Shown: positions 1-9,219, counted from the stretch's first letter. The stretch is DNA of 64,000 bases from Mesorhizobium sp. CAU 1732 (GCF_039888675.1 NZ_JBDQQR010000002.1:348001-412000); one strand, 5' to 3'. A program made the numbers and translations. The notes: generated from the letters alone by a model not told the origin.

Positions 1-28
1 TCATGATCGCCGTCCCAGGGAGGCGACG

Positions 29-1270
29 ATGAGCGGGCCACGGCCGGCTGCCAGATTGAACCAGTTTTTCCGCATGTCGCGGCTCCTCGCCGGACAGCTC
101 GACTTCCTGTCGGCGATCCGCTCGGTGGCCGACGAGATCGCCGACGTCGTCGCGCACGATCATCTCGACGTCTGCATCATCCGGCCCGACGGCAAGGTGC
201 ACACCGCCTACGAGACGGGTATCGACACGGCATGGGGCAGCCAACCCAACTGCCCCGTCGCGTTCAGTCCCATCCGGGCGTTGCTGATGGGCGAGGTCGA
301 CCACATGATCTCCGCGGACGCCACGTCGGACCCGCAGTTCCACTTCGCGGGCGCCTTCGTGAAACCGATCCACGATCACCAGCTTCGCTCGCGCATTCAT
401 CTGCCGATGGTGGTGCATGGCGAGGTGATCGGCGCGCTGTCCTTTTCGCTGCACGAGGCGGGCCAGTATGGCGCGGCCGACATCCGCAACGGCGGCTATG
501 TCGCGGAACTTCTCTCGCCGTATTTCTTCGCGCTTCGCGCGGCTGAGCAGGCGCGGCAATCGGCCATCGTGGAAGCGGCGGCACGGGCGCGCGAGGAAGG
601 CCTGCGCCAGGGCGCGTTGCGCCTGACGGAAGCGCTCGAAACCGAACGCCAGCGCCTCGGAATGGACCTTCACGACCAGACGCTGGCCGATCTCACCCGC
701 CTTGCGCGGCGGCTGGAGCGCCTGTCGCGGACCCAGGCCGCCGATCCGTCGGAGCTGGCCGCCGCATGCGAGGCGCTTCAGGCCAGCATGGCCGCCCTGC
801 GCAGCATCATCGACGAGGCCAAGCCGACCGTTCTCCACCTGTTCGGCTTCGCCCAGGCGGTGGAGAACCATCTCGAACGCGCCATTCGAGACAGCGGACA
901 GGCGATCGAGGCCGACCTTGTGGTCGACGGCGCGAGCGCTATCGATGCGATGCCGGCGAGTGTCTCGGTCGCGCTCCTGCGTATCGTCCAGGAGGCCGTC
1001 AACAACGCCGTCAGCCATGCCGCGGCCGGCCGTCTGGAAGTCCGGCTCGGCATGGTGGGCGGGCAGGTGGTCATCACCGTCACCGATGACGGACGAGGGC
1101 TGACGCAGGTCCATCGTCCCGGCGGCGCCGGTATCGACAACATGCGCACCCGCGCAAGGCTGATCGGCGCCCGGCTGAGCCTGGGGTCCGGGCGCGAGGG
1201 CAAGGGCACGGTCATGCGCGTCGCGCTGCCGCTGGCCGAGATGCATCCGAACGTCAGGAACGCTTCATGA
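29..1270 (+). CDS. Soluble GAF-domain sensor histidine kinase (HisKA_3/NarL-type)
   Basis: This is a two-component sensor kinase that should phosphorylate the regulator encoded immediately downstream. Residues about 20-175 look like a GAF sensory domain. A helical linker follows, then a HisKA_3 dimerisation segment (ETERQRLGMDLHDQ) with the probable phospho-acceptor His215. The ATPase region shows an N box (QEAVNN, 321-326), a G1 box (DDGRG, 353-357) and a G2-like GGAGIDNM (365-372). No signal peptide or membrane segment is visible, so it should sense a cytoplasmic signal. The ATG has a strong AGGGAGG ribosome site 5 bases upstream. The stop overlaps the regulator start as ATGA, so the pair is translationally coupled. 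The ligand is unknown. Confidence 0.9.
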   Translation: MSGPRPAARLNQFFRMSRLLAGQLDFLSAIRSVADEIADVVAHDHLDVCIIRPDGKVHTAYETGIDTAWGSQPNCPVAFSPIRALLMGEVDHMISADATSDPQFHFAGAFVKPIHDHQLRSRIHLPMVVHGEVIGALSFSLHEAGQYGAADIRNGGYVAELLSPYFFALRAAEQARQSAIVEAAARAREEGLRQGALRLTEALETERQRLGMDLHDQTLADLTRLARRLERLSRTQAADPSELAAACEALQASMAALRSIIDEAKPTVLHLFGFAQAVENHLERAIRDSGQAIEADLVVDGASAIDAMPASVSVALLRIVQEAVNNAVSHAAAGRLEVRLGMVGGQVVITVTDDGRGLTQVHRPGGAGIDNMRTRARLIGARLSLGSGREGKGTVMRVALPLAEMHPNVRNAS

Positions 1271-1995
1271 AGGTGCTCATCGTCGAGGACGACCCGCTGC
1301 ACAGGGCATATCTGCACGATTCGGTCTGCTCCGCCCTGCCGGAATGCGATGATGTGCTCGAGGCACGCGACGGCGACGAAGGCCAGACGCTGGCGCGCGA
1401 ACAGCCGCAGGCACACATCGTGATGGACCTGCAGATGCAGCCCAGGACCGGTATCGACGCTGCCCGCACGATCTGGCGCGAGCGGCCGCAGACGCGGATC
1501 CTGTTCTGGTCGAACTATGCCGACGAGGCCTATGTGCGCGGCGTCAGCCGCATCGTGCCGGCAGGCGCAGCCTATGGCTATGTGCTGAAATCGGCCTCCG
1601 ACGAGAGGTTGCGCCTGGCCCTGCGCAGCATCTTCGTCGAGAACCAGTGCGTCATCGACGGTGCGGTGCGCGGCACCCAGCAAAAGAGCCTGGCGCCCAG
1701 CGATGGCATCACGGAGACGGAGTACGAAATCCTGGTCGATATCGCGCTCGGCCTGACAGACAAGGCAATCGCCGAGCGCCGGGGCATATCGCTGCGTTCG
1801 GTGCAGAACCGGCTCCAGGCGATCTACGACAAGCTCGGCGTGCATGCGGGTGATGACGAAGCCGGCCAGTTCAACCTGCGGGGCAGAGCGGTCGCGAACG
1901 CGATGCTGCGCAAACTGCTCAACTCCGGCGCGCTCGAACGCGCCGAAACCGACCTGCGCGAATGGCTCGCCCGCCGCAAAGCGCACACGGACTGA
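1267..1995 (+). CDS. LuxR/NarL-type response regulator
   Basis: This is a DNA-binding response regulator paired with the preceding kinase. The receiver domain has the acidic patch D8/D9, the probable phosphorylation site Asp54 (VMDLQM) and the conserved Lys108 (YVLKSAS). Residues about 145-195 form a GerE-like helix-turn-helix (TETEYEILVDIALGLTDKAI then SLRSVQNRLQAIYDKLGV). It diverges from the canonical motif but keeps the spacing. A C-terminal extension of roughly 45 residues, rich in charged residues, is unusual for the family. Its target genes are unknown. It converges on the end of the acyl-CoA operon with only 36 bases between stops, so it is not obviously that operon's regulator. Confidence 0.88.
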   Translation: MKVLIVEDDPLHRAYLHDSVCSALPECDDVLEARDGDEGQTLAREQPQAHIVMDLQMQPRTGIDAARTIWRERPQTRILFWSNYADEAYVRGVSRIVPAGAAYGYVLKSASDERLRLALRSIFVENQCVIDGAVRGTQQKSLAPSDGITETEYEILVDIALGLTDKAIAERRGISLRSVQNRLQAIYDKLGVHAGDDEAGQFNLRGRAVANAMLRKLLNSGALERAETDLREWLARRKAHTD

Positions 1996-2031
1996 AAACG
2001 CGGCCACCGACACCGAAAGATCGCAACCCGC

Positions 2032-3552
2032 CTAGCCGTCTACCAGCTTGCGACGCAGCTCCGTCTTCAGCACCTTGCCATAGCTGTTCTTGGGCAGTTC
2101 GGCGCAGAGTATATAGCGCTTCGGTTTCTTGAACGAGGCCATCTCGGCGCGGCACCACGCCTCGAGCGCGGCGGCGTCGCAATCGCCGTCCGGACGGCCG
2201 ACGACGAAGGCGACGACGTCCTCGCCCCACTCGGCGCTCGGTGCGCCGATCACCGACACTTCCAGCACGCCGGGGTGGCGCGCCAGCACCTCCTCCACCT
2301 CGCGCGGATAGATGTTGGTGCCACCGGAGATGATCAGGTCCTTGGCGCGATCCGTGAGCGTCAGGAAGCCGTCCTCGTCCACCCTGCCGATATCGCCGGT
2401 ATGGAGCCAGCCGTCACGTATCGCCTCGGCGGTCGCCTTCTCGTTGCGCCAGTAACCCTTCATCACGGTCGCGCCGCGCACCAGGATCTCGCCCGGCTCG
2501 CCCGCCGGTTTTTCGTCTCCGTCGGTGGCGATCCGCAATTCCACGCAAGCCATCGCCTGTCCCACGGACGCGCGACGCTCGCGCCAGGCCGGATGCGCCG
2601 CGTCGGCGACCAGTTCGCGCCGCAGCGAGGTGATCGTCATCGGTGTCTCGCCCTGGCCGTATATCTGGACGAACCGCGGACCGAACAGCGCCAGCGCCTC
2701 GTCTATGTCGGCGGCATACATCGGCCCGCCGCCATAGATGATCGTGCGGATACCCTCGCCGCGATAGCCGGAGCGTTTCGCCGCCTCGATCATGCGCTTG
2801 ACCATCGTGGGCGCGGCGAACATCACCGTCGCGCCGAAATGGCGCGACAAGGCTTCGATCTCGTTCGGGTCGAAACCGCGCGAGGCCGGGAACACGTGCC
2901 GCCCACCCACCCGCACGAAGACGAAATTGTAGATGCCCGCGCCATGCGAGAAGGGGGCGGCATAGAGCGTCGCCTGCTCCTCGCCAGGCTGATCCACGTC
3001 CAGCGCATAGGCGAGCGTGGCGACCCGCATGTTCCAGTGAGTCAGCATCACGCCCTTGGGTCGCCCGGTCGTGCCGGAGGTGTAGAACAGCCAGGCGACG
3101 TCGTCGGATGCGACCTGCGCAGGAGTGTCGCCACCCTTGCCATGCGACGACAGCGCCCGCCATTGCGGCGAGCCGGTCGCGATCTCGACGCATCCCTGCG
3201 GCAGCTCGGCATTCGTCCCGACCTTGCCGTCATCGGACACCAGCAGTGCCGCGCCCGAATTCTCCACGATCCAGGCCGCCTCGCGCGGATGGAGCTTGTT
3301 GTTGATCGGCACGACGACGCCGCCGAACCACCAGATCGCGTAGAACAGCTCGATATAGGTGGGATCGTTCTTCATGAAGATGGCGACGCGGTCGCCTGCC
3401 TTCAGCCCATGCGCCGCCTGTAATCCCGCCGCCAGTTCCTTCGCGCGCGCGGCGAACTGCGCGTAGGTCGCGTAGAGCCGCGTCCCCTCGAAGATCGCCG
3501 GCGCATCGGGTTTCGCGCGCGCAGTCGCGTTCAGCCAGTCCGCAAGGTTCAT
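2032..3552 (-). CDS. AMP-dependent acyl-CoA synthetase
   Basis: This is an adenylate-forming acid-CoA ligase (ANL superfamily), 506 residues, about the usual length. The phosphate-binding motif YTSGTTGRPKG is at 157-167, the adenylation core GQGETPMT lies mid-protein, and the catalytic lysine in NSYGKVLK is about residue 493. It probably activates a free carboxylic acid to its CoA thioester in the cytoplasm. It is the last gene of the IclR-associated operon, 14 bases after the MaoC-like gene. The acid it prefers cannot be read from sequence. In context it may activate the substrate imported by the TRAP or MFS carriers, as an alternative to CoA transfer. Confidence 0.9.
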   Translation of the reverse strand: MNLADWLNATARAKPDAPAIFEGTRLYATYAQFAARAKELAAGLQAAHGLKAGDRVAIFMKNDPTYIELFYAIWWFGGVVVPINNKLHPREAAWIVENSGAALLVSDDGKVGTNAELPQGCVEIATGSPQWRALSSHGKGGDTPAQVASDDVAWLFYTSGTTGRPKGVMLTHWNMRVATLAYALDVDQPGEEQATLYAAPFSHGAGIYNFVFVRVGGRHVFPASRGFDPNEIEALSRHFGATVMFAAPTMVKRMIEAAKRSGYRGEGIRTIIYGGGPMYAADIDEALALFGPRFVQIYGQGETPMTITSLRRELVADAAHPAWRERRASVGQAMACVELRIATDGDEKPAGEPGEILVRGATVMKGYWRNEKATAEAIRDGWLHTGDIGRVDEDGFLTLTDRAKDLIISGGTNIYPREVEEVLARHPGVLEVSVIGAPSAEWGEDVVAFVVGRPDGDCDAAALEAWCRAEMASFKKPKRYILCAELPKNSYGKVLKTELRRKLVDG

Positions 3553-3566
3553 GCCGTCTCTCCCGA

Positions 3567-4025
3567 TCAGACTTCGCGACCTTCCATCAGCCGCAGCGGC
3601 GTGTAGGTGATGACGGTCTCTCCACGCTGATTGACCACGCTGTTGCGCGTGCGCACAAGACCTCGCCCGCCCTTGCTGGCGGGGCGAACCTCCATCACCT
3701 CGATCTCGACATGGATCGTGTCGCCCTGCAGCACCGGGCCTGACACGTTGAGTTCCATGTGCAGGAAGGCGAGGCCGGTGCCCTGCGCGGTCGCGTTCAG
3801 CGTCAGCCCCTCCGCCAGCGCGTAGACGAGGGCCGCAGGCGCGGGCCGACCCGGGATCGCCGAATGGCTGGCCCGGTATTCCGCGTCCACGAACAGCGAT
3901 TCCAGCATTCCAGCACAGGAGATGAAGTTGACGATATCGGTATCGGTGATCGTCCTCCCGAATGTGCGGAACCGCTGCCCGACCTCGAGATCGTTCCAGC
4001 GAAATCCCTCTCCAAGTAACTTCAT
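3567..4025 (-). CDS. MaoC-like hot-dog protein, catalytic His apparently replaced
   Basis: This 152-residue single hot-dog protein resembles MaoC enoyl-CoA hydratases. The hydratase motif region is recognisable (D30-IVNF then a G39 region), but the position normally holding the catalytic His of the PxHxD motif reads FVD (Phe45). It may therefore be a non-hydratase hot-dog protein, for example a thioesterase-like or accessory subunit, or use another residue. The start was chosen at MKLLGEGF, where the ATG overlaps the MFS gene stop as ATGA. A longer open frame continues upstream but is the shadow of the transporter. It belongs to the branched-dicarboxylate operon, between the MFS carrier and the acyl-CoA synthetase. 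Confidence 0.85.
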   Translation of the reverse strand: MKLLGEGFRWNDLEVGQRFRTFGRTITDTDIVNFISCAGMLESLFVDAEYRASHSAIPGRPAPAALVYALAEGLTLNATAQGTGLAFLHMELNVSGPVLQGDTIHVEIEVMEVRPASKGGRGLVRTRNSVVNQRGETVITYTPLRLMEGREV

Positions 4026-5350
4026 GTTCCTGCTCCTCGTGATGGCATGGTTGGCGGCGGCAGCGCCTGGGGGTTCTGAAGCCGGCCGGACATCCAGAAC
4101 GGCGTGCAGGCGACCAGAATGCTGACGCCCGAAAAGATGAAAGCGGCGCGGTAATCTCCCGTCAGATCGTGCAGGAACCCCGACATCCACGAGCCGAAGG
4201 CCGAGCCGAACGACATGGTCATGAAGATCGCACCAAAGATCGAGGCGACGGCACCCTGGGCGAAGATGCGTGCCGTGAGTGTCGAGATGATGGGCCCCCG
4301 CGCGCCCTGGCTGACGCCGAAGGCGATGACGTAGATCAGGATCAGAAGCGAACTCGCGACGACCGAAAAAGCCAGGAGCGCCGCCACGCCGACGAAAGTC
4401 CCGACAAACGACAAGGTGGCGGCGAAGCGGTTGCCGTAGCGCGCGCACAGCCAGCCGGAAAACACCACACCGAAGATCGACAGCATTCCCGACGCACCGA
4501 AGGTGAGCGCCGCCTCGATCGGCGGATAGCCCTGATCGACCAGATAGGCCACGGTCTGCACCACGACGCTGTAGACGCCGCAGGCGGTGAAGAAGAAGAC
4601 CTGCACCAGAAGCCAGAACTCGCGCGTCCGCAGCGCCGTGGCGATGCGCCAGCCATTGGTCCGCGACACCGCAACGGCCGGTTCCTCCGCCATGGGATCG
4701 ACCGCCGGCTTCCTGCCTTGTCCCTCGGCGATGCGGCCCCATGGCAGCAGCAGGAGCGGCGTCATGCCGATCAGCACCAGCGCGATCAGGCGATAGGTGT
4801 CGCGCCAGCCATAGGCGTCGATGCCGGCCTGCGCGAGCGGCACGATGACGAGGATGCCCGAGCCGAAGCCCGCATAGGCGATGGCGATGGCGAGGCTCAT
4901 GTTGCGATCGAACCAGCGGCCGATCAGGGCGGCTGCCGGCACCATCCCCAGCGCCGACGCGGCGACGCCGCAAAAGCCGCCGATGAACAGGTAGATATGC
5001 CAGAGCGCGGTCGTCGTCGATGCGGCCCACATCGCGCCGATCATCGTGGCGAGGCCGAGGCCGTAGGTCACGCGCGGACCCCAGCGGTCCAGCATCATGC
5101 CAGACAGCGGCGCCATCAGCCCGACGGTCAGGAGATAAACGGAGTAGACGCCTGTGAGGGTCGAGCGGCTCCAGCCGAATTCGGCCTCGAGCGGCAGCAT
5201 GAACACCATGAAGGTGTCCACGACGCCGCGCGCGACGAAATTGAACAGGAAGCCCATGGTGACGACCAGTCCGGCCATCATCAGGTGGTTCCTGGAAACC
5301 TTGTCGTCGGGTGCGGTCTGCGATGTCATGCGCGCCATGCCGGAAAGCAT
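4022..5350 (-). CDS. MFS transporter (monocarboxylate/oxalate-formate-like)
   Basis: This is a major facilitator superfamily carrier of about 440 residues with roughly 12 hydrophobic segments and a central hydrophilic loop near residues 200-225. The N-terminal half has the loop LDRWGPR between helices 2 and 3, typical of MFS motif A. The general style (FNFVARGVVDTFMVFMLPLEAEFGWSRS) resembles monocarboxylate and oxalate/formate carriers. Several starts are possible: GTG at 5362 and ATG at 5350, 5338 or 5329. I chose 5350, with GGGGCG just upstream. It lies between the TRAP binding protein and the MaoC-like gene, so it probably moves a substrate or product of this pathway. Confidence 0.88.
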   Translation of the reverse strand: MLSGMARMTSQTAPDDKVSRNHLMMAGLVVTMGFLFNFVARGVVDTFMVFMLPLEAEFGWSRSTLTGVYSVYLLTVGLMAPLSGMMLDRWGPRVTYGLGLATMIGAMWAASTTTALWHIYLFIGGFCGVAASALGMVPAAALIGRWFDRNMSLAIAIAYAGFGSGILVIVPLAQAGIDAYGWRDTYRLIALVLIGMTPLLLLPWGRIAEGQGRKPAVDPMAEEPAVAVSRTNGWRIATALRTREFWLLVQVFFFTACGVYSVVVQTVAYLVDQGYPPIEAALTFGASGMLSIFGVVFSGWLCARYGNRFAATLSFVGTFVGVAALLAFSVVASSLLILIYVIAFGVSQGARGPIISTLTARIFAQGAVASIFGAIFMTMSFGSAFGSWMSGFLHDLTGDYRAAFIFSGVSILVACTPFWMSGRLQNPQALPPPTMPSRGAGT

Positions 5351-5386
5351 CGCCCCGACCACCGGGACCAGGGCGATGCCATGGGT

Positions 5387-6424
5387 CTATTCCGCGGATC
5401 TGAGGGCTTCACGGAAAGCGTTGAGAATCTCCGTGCCCGGACGTCCGCGCCCGTCCAGTTCGGCGGCCCATTCCTCGCTGACCTCACCCATGAAGCCCAT
5501 CAGCTTCTCCTCGTCCGCCGCCGGCAGGCTGACGAAGGTCACGCCGGAATCGGCGATCGTCTGCTTGTCCTTGAGATCGAGGCCGTCGGTCGCCTCGCAT
5601 CCCTTGACGATCGCTTCCTCGCCGGCCTGCGTGAACGCCTGCTGGACGTTCTCCGGCAGCGCGTCCCAGCGTTCCTTCGAAATCACGTAGGTGACGACGA
5701 ACGAGCCGAAATTGACGTTCTGCGTGCCGTATTTCAGCAGCGGATGGATGTCGTAGGGCAGCACGCTCGAATGGGGGAAGAGCACCCCGTCGATGGTGCC
5801 GCGTGATAGCGCATCGCGCGTTTCCGGCGCGGAGATCTGCACCGGCACGGCACCGACCTTCACGGTTGCGATCTCCTTGGCTCCGCCGGTCGTGCGAAGC
5901 TTCAGATTGCGCAGGCTGGCGAGGTCGGTGATCTCCTTGGACGAGGTGAGCACCTGATAGGGTGGCAGCACCAGCACCATCAGAACGCGCACGTCGTTGG
6001 GCGCGAATTCCGCCTGGTCGAGCGCGCCGCCCGGCTTGGCGATCTCCCAGAACGCCTTGGTGCCCTGGCACGAGGTGGTGAAATTCTCCGGCAGCTCGGC
6101 CACAGAGGACAGCGGCAGCTTGTCGCTGACATAGGACGCGCCGACATAGCCGACGTCGACCACCCCGGTCTGCGTCAAGGCCAGCAAATCCTTGGCCTTG
6201 CCGAGTTGCTCTGCCGGATAATAATCGAACCCGGCCTCTCCGCCGGTTAGCTCGGTGACCCGCTCCATCCAGAACTTGGTCATGTTCTCGGGGATGTAGT
6301 GGCCGACGGGGAAGCTGTCGCCCACCCGCAGCTTGACGTCCTGCGCCTGCGCGCCGGTCACTCCCAGTATTGCCACGCCCAGAGCGGACGCGGCCATCAG
6401 TGCATGTCTGTACCCGTATTTCAT
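5387..6424 (-). CDS. dctP: TRAP transporter substrate-binding protein (DctP family)
   Basis: This periplasmic solute receptor of a TRAP importer has 345 residues. A signal peptide is clear (hydrophobic core MAASALGVAILGV, probable cleavage after AQA). The mature protein begins DVKLRVGDSFPVGHY. The segment LRNLKLRTTGG carries the conserved arginine that clamps the carboxylate of TRAP ligands, so an organic acid is expected. The start at MKYGYRH was preferred because GGAGGAGAA lies 5 bases upstream; a longer frame upstream has no ribosome site. It follows dctM by 38 bases, a common order dctQ-dctM-dctP. The ligand is likely the acid degraded by the surrounding CoA enzymes. Confidence 0.93.
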   Translation of the reverse strand: MKYGYRHALMAASALGVAILGVTGAQAQDVKLRVGDSFPVGHYIPENMTKFWMERVTELTGGEAGFDYYPAEQLGKAKDLLALTQTGVVDVGYVGASYVSDKLPLSSVAELPENFTTSCQGTKAFWEIAKPGGALDQAEFAPNDVRVLMVLVLPPYQVLTSSKEITDLASLRNLKLRTTGGAKEIATVKVGAVPVQISAPETRDALSRGTIDGVLFPHSSVLPYDIHPLLKYGTQNVNFGSFVVTYVISKERWDALPENVQQAFTQAGEEAIVKGCEATDGLDLKDKQTIADSGVTFVSLPAADEEKLMGFMGEVSEEWAAELDGRGRPGTEILNAFREALRSAE

Positions 6425-6462
6425 GACGTTCTCCTCCTTCTTCTTCAGGTTTTGCCGGCCGG

Positions 6463-7749
6463 TTACTGCATCGTGGACGGAAGCCACAGGATGATGGCCG
6501 GAAAGGCGGTGAGCAGGGCGATGACGATGAGGTGCGCCCAGACATGGGGCAGGACACCCCGGAAAAGCTCGCCCAACGGTCTTCGCGTGTATCGCGCCAC
6601 CACGAAGACGTTCATGCCCAGTGGCGGCGTCACCATGCCGACCTCTGCCGTCACCACGATGATGACGCCGAACCAGATCGGGTCGAAGCCGAGCGACATC
6701 ACCAGCGGCAGCACCACCGGCACGGTCAGGATCAGGATAGCGATCTGGTCCATGAAGAAGCCGAGCACGATGTAGCCGAGCAGGATGAAGACCATGATCG
6801 TCATCGGCGAGAACGGCAGGCCGCCGACCCAGTCGGTCAGGTCGTTGGTCACGCGTGCGAGCGTGAAATAGTAGCCGAAAATGTGCGCGCCCAGGATGAT
6901 GAACAGGATCATGCAGGTGGTCTGTGCGGCGCGGCGCAATGCGCCCGACAGCGCCGGGAACGTCAGCTTGCGTTCCTTGATCGCCAGAAGCATTGCCACG
7001 AATGCGCCGATGCCCGATGCCTCCGTCGGCGTCGCGATGCCGCTGTAGATTGTGCCGGTCACGGACATGAACAGCAGGATCATCGGGCCGATCCGCGTCA
7101 GCGAGGCGAACTTCTCACGCATCGTGTAGGCACGGCCCTTCGGCGCGGACTCAGGCCACAGCCAGACCAGCACCGCGATGGTCGCGATGATGGCGAAGGT
7201 GACGATGATGCCGGGTATGATGCCCGCGATCAGCAGCGACGAGATCGAGATGTCGGCGATAATGCCGTAGAGGATCAGCGCGATGGAGGGCGGGATCAGC
7301 ATGGCGAGCGTGCCGGAGATCGCCACCACGCCGCCGGCCAGCTTGGGTTCGTAGCCCTGCTTCATCATCTCGGGGATCGAGGTGGAGGCGAGCGTCGCGG
7401 CCGCCGCCGTGCTCGACCCGGAGATGGCTCCGAAGCCGGCGCCCGCCAAGGCGGTTGCCATGGCGACGCCGCCGCGCAGCCTGCCGACCCAGATCGTCGC
7501 GGCGCGGAAGAGGTCGTTGGCGATGCCCGAGATGATGACGAATTCCGCCATCAGGATGAACATCGGGATGGTGATGATCTCGTACGAATTGGCGGTGGAA
7601 ATCGGCGAGGTGCGCAGAATGCCCGAAAGCACCGGCATCCCACCAAACATATAGAGCCCGATGGCGCCCGAAATCGCCATCGCCAGGGCGACGGGAAGGC
7701 CGATGACGAGCAGGACGACAAGTGCGAGGACGACGAGTGTGATGGTCAT
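6463..7749 (-). CDS. dctM: TRAP transporter large permease (DctM)
   Basis: This is the large membrane subunit of the TRAP importer, 428 residues, with about 12 hydrophobic segments. Hallmarks are the N-terminal MTITLVVLALVVLLVIGLPVA, the GSGFGAISGSS-like segment (GAGFGAISGSSTAAAATLA) and the loop PPSIALILYG. Near the C-terminus are the MDQIAILILTVPVVLP and MVTPPLGMNVF signatures. The start at MTITLV overlaps the dctQ stop as ATGA, which excludes the longer upstream frame. It forms a sodium-dependent transporter in the inner membrane with DctQ and the periplasmic DctP. Confidence 0.95.
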   Translation of the reverse strand: MTITLVVLALVVLLVIGLPVALAMAISGAIGLYMFGGMPVLSGILRTSPISTANSYEIITIPMFILMAEFVIISGIANDLFRAATIWVGRLRGGVAMATALAGAGFGAISGSSTAAAATLASTSIPEMMKQGYEPKLAGGVVAISGTLAMLIPPSIALILYGIIADISISSLLIAGIIPGIIVTFAIIATIAVLVWLWPESAPKGRAYTMREKFASLTRIGPMILLFMSVTGTIYSGIATPTEASGIGAFVAMLLAIKERKLTFPALSGALRRAAQTTCMILFIILGAHIFGYYFTLARVTNDLTDWVGGLPFSPMTIMVFILLGYIVLGFFMDQIAILILTVPVVLPLVMSLGFDPIWFGVIIVVTAEVGMVTPPLGMNVFVVARYTRRPLGELFRGVLPHVWAHLIVIALLTAFPAIILWLPSTMQ

Positions 7750-8324
7750 TCCGCCAGCTCCCGGGCCGGAATTTCGGTAACGGGTGGCGGCGGTGTTTCC
7801 ACCAGGTCGTGGCCGGTGACACCGGAGGCCGCATGGCCGACCACGCGGTAGAGGCAGCGCAACGTGATGACGAAGCACCCGACCATGACGATGAAATAGG
7901 CGATCCAGGTGGGCCAGGGGATGATCGCGGCAATGCGGTCATCATTGACGTAGGCCGACTTGAAGCGCAGCCACGCCTGCCAGCCGATCAGCGCCATGAC
8001 GATGGTCGAGAGCAGATATCCGAGCGACAGCGACAAATGGCGGGCGCGATGCGGTATCCGGTGCTGGAAGATGTCGATGGCGATGTGGCCATGGTTCTGC
8101 AGCGTGTCCGACAAAGCCAGGAAAAACACCGCCACCATCAGATACAGGCCGATGAGGTTGTAGGACCACGACAGCGGCGTGCCGAAGATGTAGCGCATCA
8201 ACACGTCGGCGACGACGATCAGCATGATCGCCCCCATGGCGACGCTGGACAACACCACCAGCAGCCGTTCGACAACGGCCAGGGCCGCTGACGGCCGGTT
8301 TTCCGGCCTTTGGTTCTCGATCAT
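7746..8324 (-). CDS. dctQ: TRAP transporter small permease (DctQ)
   Basis: This is the small membrane subunit of the TRAP importer, 192 residues, with four hydrophobic segments at roughly residues 20-45, 55-75, 95-115 and 135-160. The family signature region VVADVLMRYIFGTPLSWS and the following LSDTLQNHGHIAIDIF are clear. It overlaps dctM by 4 bases (ATGA) and starts 25 bases after the CitE-like lyase stop. It carries a proline-rich cytoplasmic tail (ETPPPPVTEIP). The role is assembly of the import complex. Confidence 0.93.
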   Translation of the reverse strand: MIENQRPENRPSAALAVVERLLVVLSSVAMGAIMLIVVADVLMRYIFGTPLSWSYNLIGLYLMVAVFFLALSDTLQNHGHIAIDIFQHRIPHRARHLSLSLGYLLSTIVMALIGWQAWLRFKSAYVNDDRIAAIIPWPTWIAYFIVMVGCFVITLRCLYRVVGHAASGVTGHDLVETPPPPVTEIPARELAE

Positions 8325-8349
8325 TTCCTTACTCCTCCCAGAGTGCGGT

Positions 8350-9219
8350 TCAGGCCGCGGCCGCCCGGTTCACCATCGCCATGATCTTGCGCGCGGCGCG
8401 CTCGTGCGGCTTGTCGATCATCTTTCCGTCGATCTTGACGACACCGGCTTGCGGGTCGTCGGCGAACGCCGCGATCACCCTTTGCGCCCAGGCGACTTCA
8501 TCCGGCTTCGGTGTGAAGGCAGCGTTGACCGGATCGACATGGCTTGGATGGATGACCGCCTTGGCGGCGAAACCGTCGCGCCGCGCGGCGTTGGCTTCCG
8601 CCTCGACATAAGCGAGATCGCCGATCGTGGTGCAGACCGTGTCGATCGCCACGACTCCGGCCGCCGCCGCGCCCATCAGGCACAGATTGCGCGCCAGCCG
8701 GAACGGCTCGGAATAGACGCCGTCGGTGCTGTTTTCGGTCGCGCCGAGCGAGGCGGCGAGGTCTTCCGCTCCCCACATCAGACCCCACAGGCGCGGGCTG
8801 GCGTTTTTGTAGCCCGAAAGGCCGAAGATCGACTCCGCCGTCTCGGTCGCAACGGCGACGATGCGTGTCGAACCGTGCTCCAGCCCGGATGCCGCCTCGA
8901 AGGCATCGAGATAGGAGGCGAGCTTTTCAACGTCCGCCGCGCCAGCGCATTTCGGCAGCACGATCCCGTCCGGCCGCAGCGGCATCACCGCCGCGAGATC
9001 GGACAGCGTCATGCCTGTGTCCAGCGCGTTGACGCGGACGAACCATTTTTGCGCCGTGCGCGCGGTTTCAAGCATCGTGCGCGTGGCGATGCGCGCCGTC
9101 TCCTTCGCCTCCACCGAAACCGAATCCTCGAGATCGATGATCAGCGCATCGGCATTGCCGCCGCGCGCCTTTTCGAATTTGCGGGCGCTGTCGCCCGGCA
9201 CGAACAGGAACGACCGCAT
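8350..9219 (-). CDS. CitE/HpcH-type beta-hydroxyacyl-CoA lyase (citramalyl-, malyl- or methylmalyl-CoA lyase-like)
   Basis: This 289-residue lyase of the CitE/HpcH aldolase superfamily cleaves a beta-hydroxyacyl-CoA, typically giving acetyl-CoA or propionyl-CoA plus a keto acid. It has the N-terminal RSFLFVPGDSARKFEKA, the phosphate/metal loop ALIIDLEDSV (acidic ED), an internal ATETAESIFGL with a metal-binding Glu, and GAEDLAASLG. The start at MRSFLF overlaps the MaoC hydratase stop by one base (TGATG). MaoC plus CitE coupling is the arrangement of itaconate (Ich-Ccl, RipB-RipC) and mesaconate pathways. Which hydroxyacyl-CoA it cleaves is not determined. Confidence 0.9.
   Translation of the reverse strand: MRSFLFVPGDSARKFEKARGGNADALIIDLEDSVSVEAKETARIATRTMLETARTAQKWFVRVNALDTGMTLSDLAAVMPLRPDGIVLPKCAGAADVEKLASYLDAFEAASGLEHGSTRIVAVATETAESIFGLSGYKNASPRLWGLMWGAEDLAASLGATENSTDGVYSEPFRLARNLCLMGAAAAGVVAIDTVCTTIGDLAYVEAEANAARRDGFAAKAVIHPSHVDPVNAAFTPKPDEVAWAQRVIAAFADDPQAGVVKIDGKMIDKPHERAARKIMAMVNRAAAA

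Noticed and set aside
778..2013. 411-codon minus-strand frame opposite the kinase and regulator
   Set aside because: The kinase and regulator have intact H, N, G boxes and receiver residues; the opposite frame has none.
4169..5806. 545-codon plus-strand frame opposite the MFS and TRAP genes
   Set aside because: Antisense to twelve membrane helices; its Asp/His/Arg-rich sequence is their typical complement.
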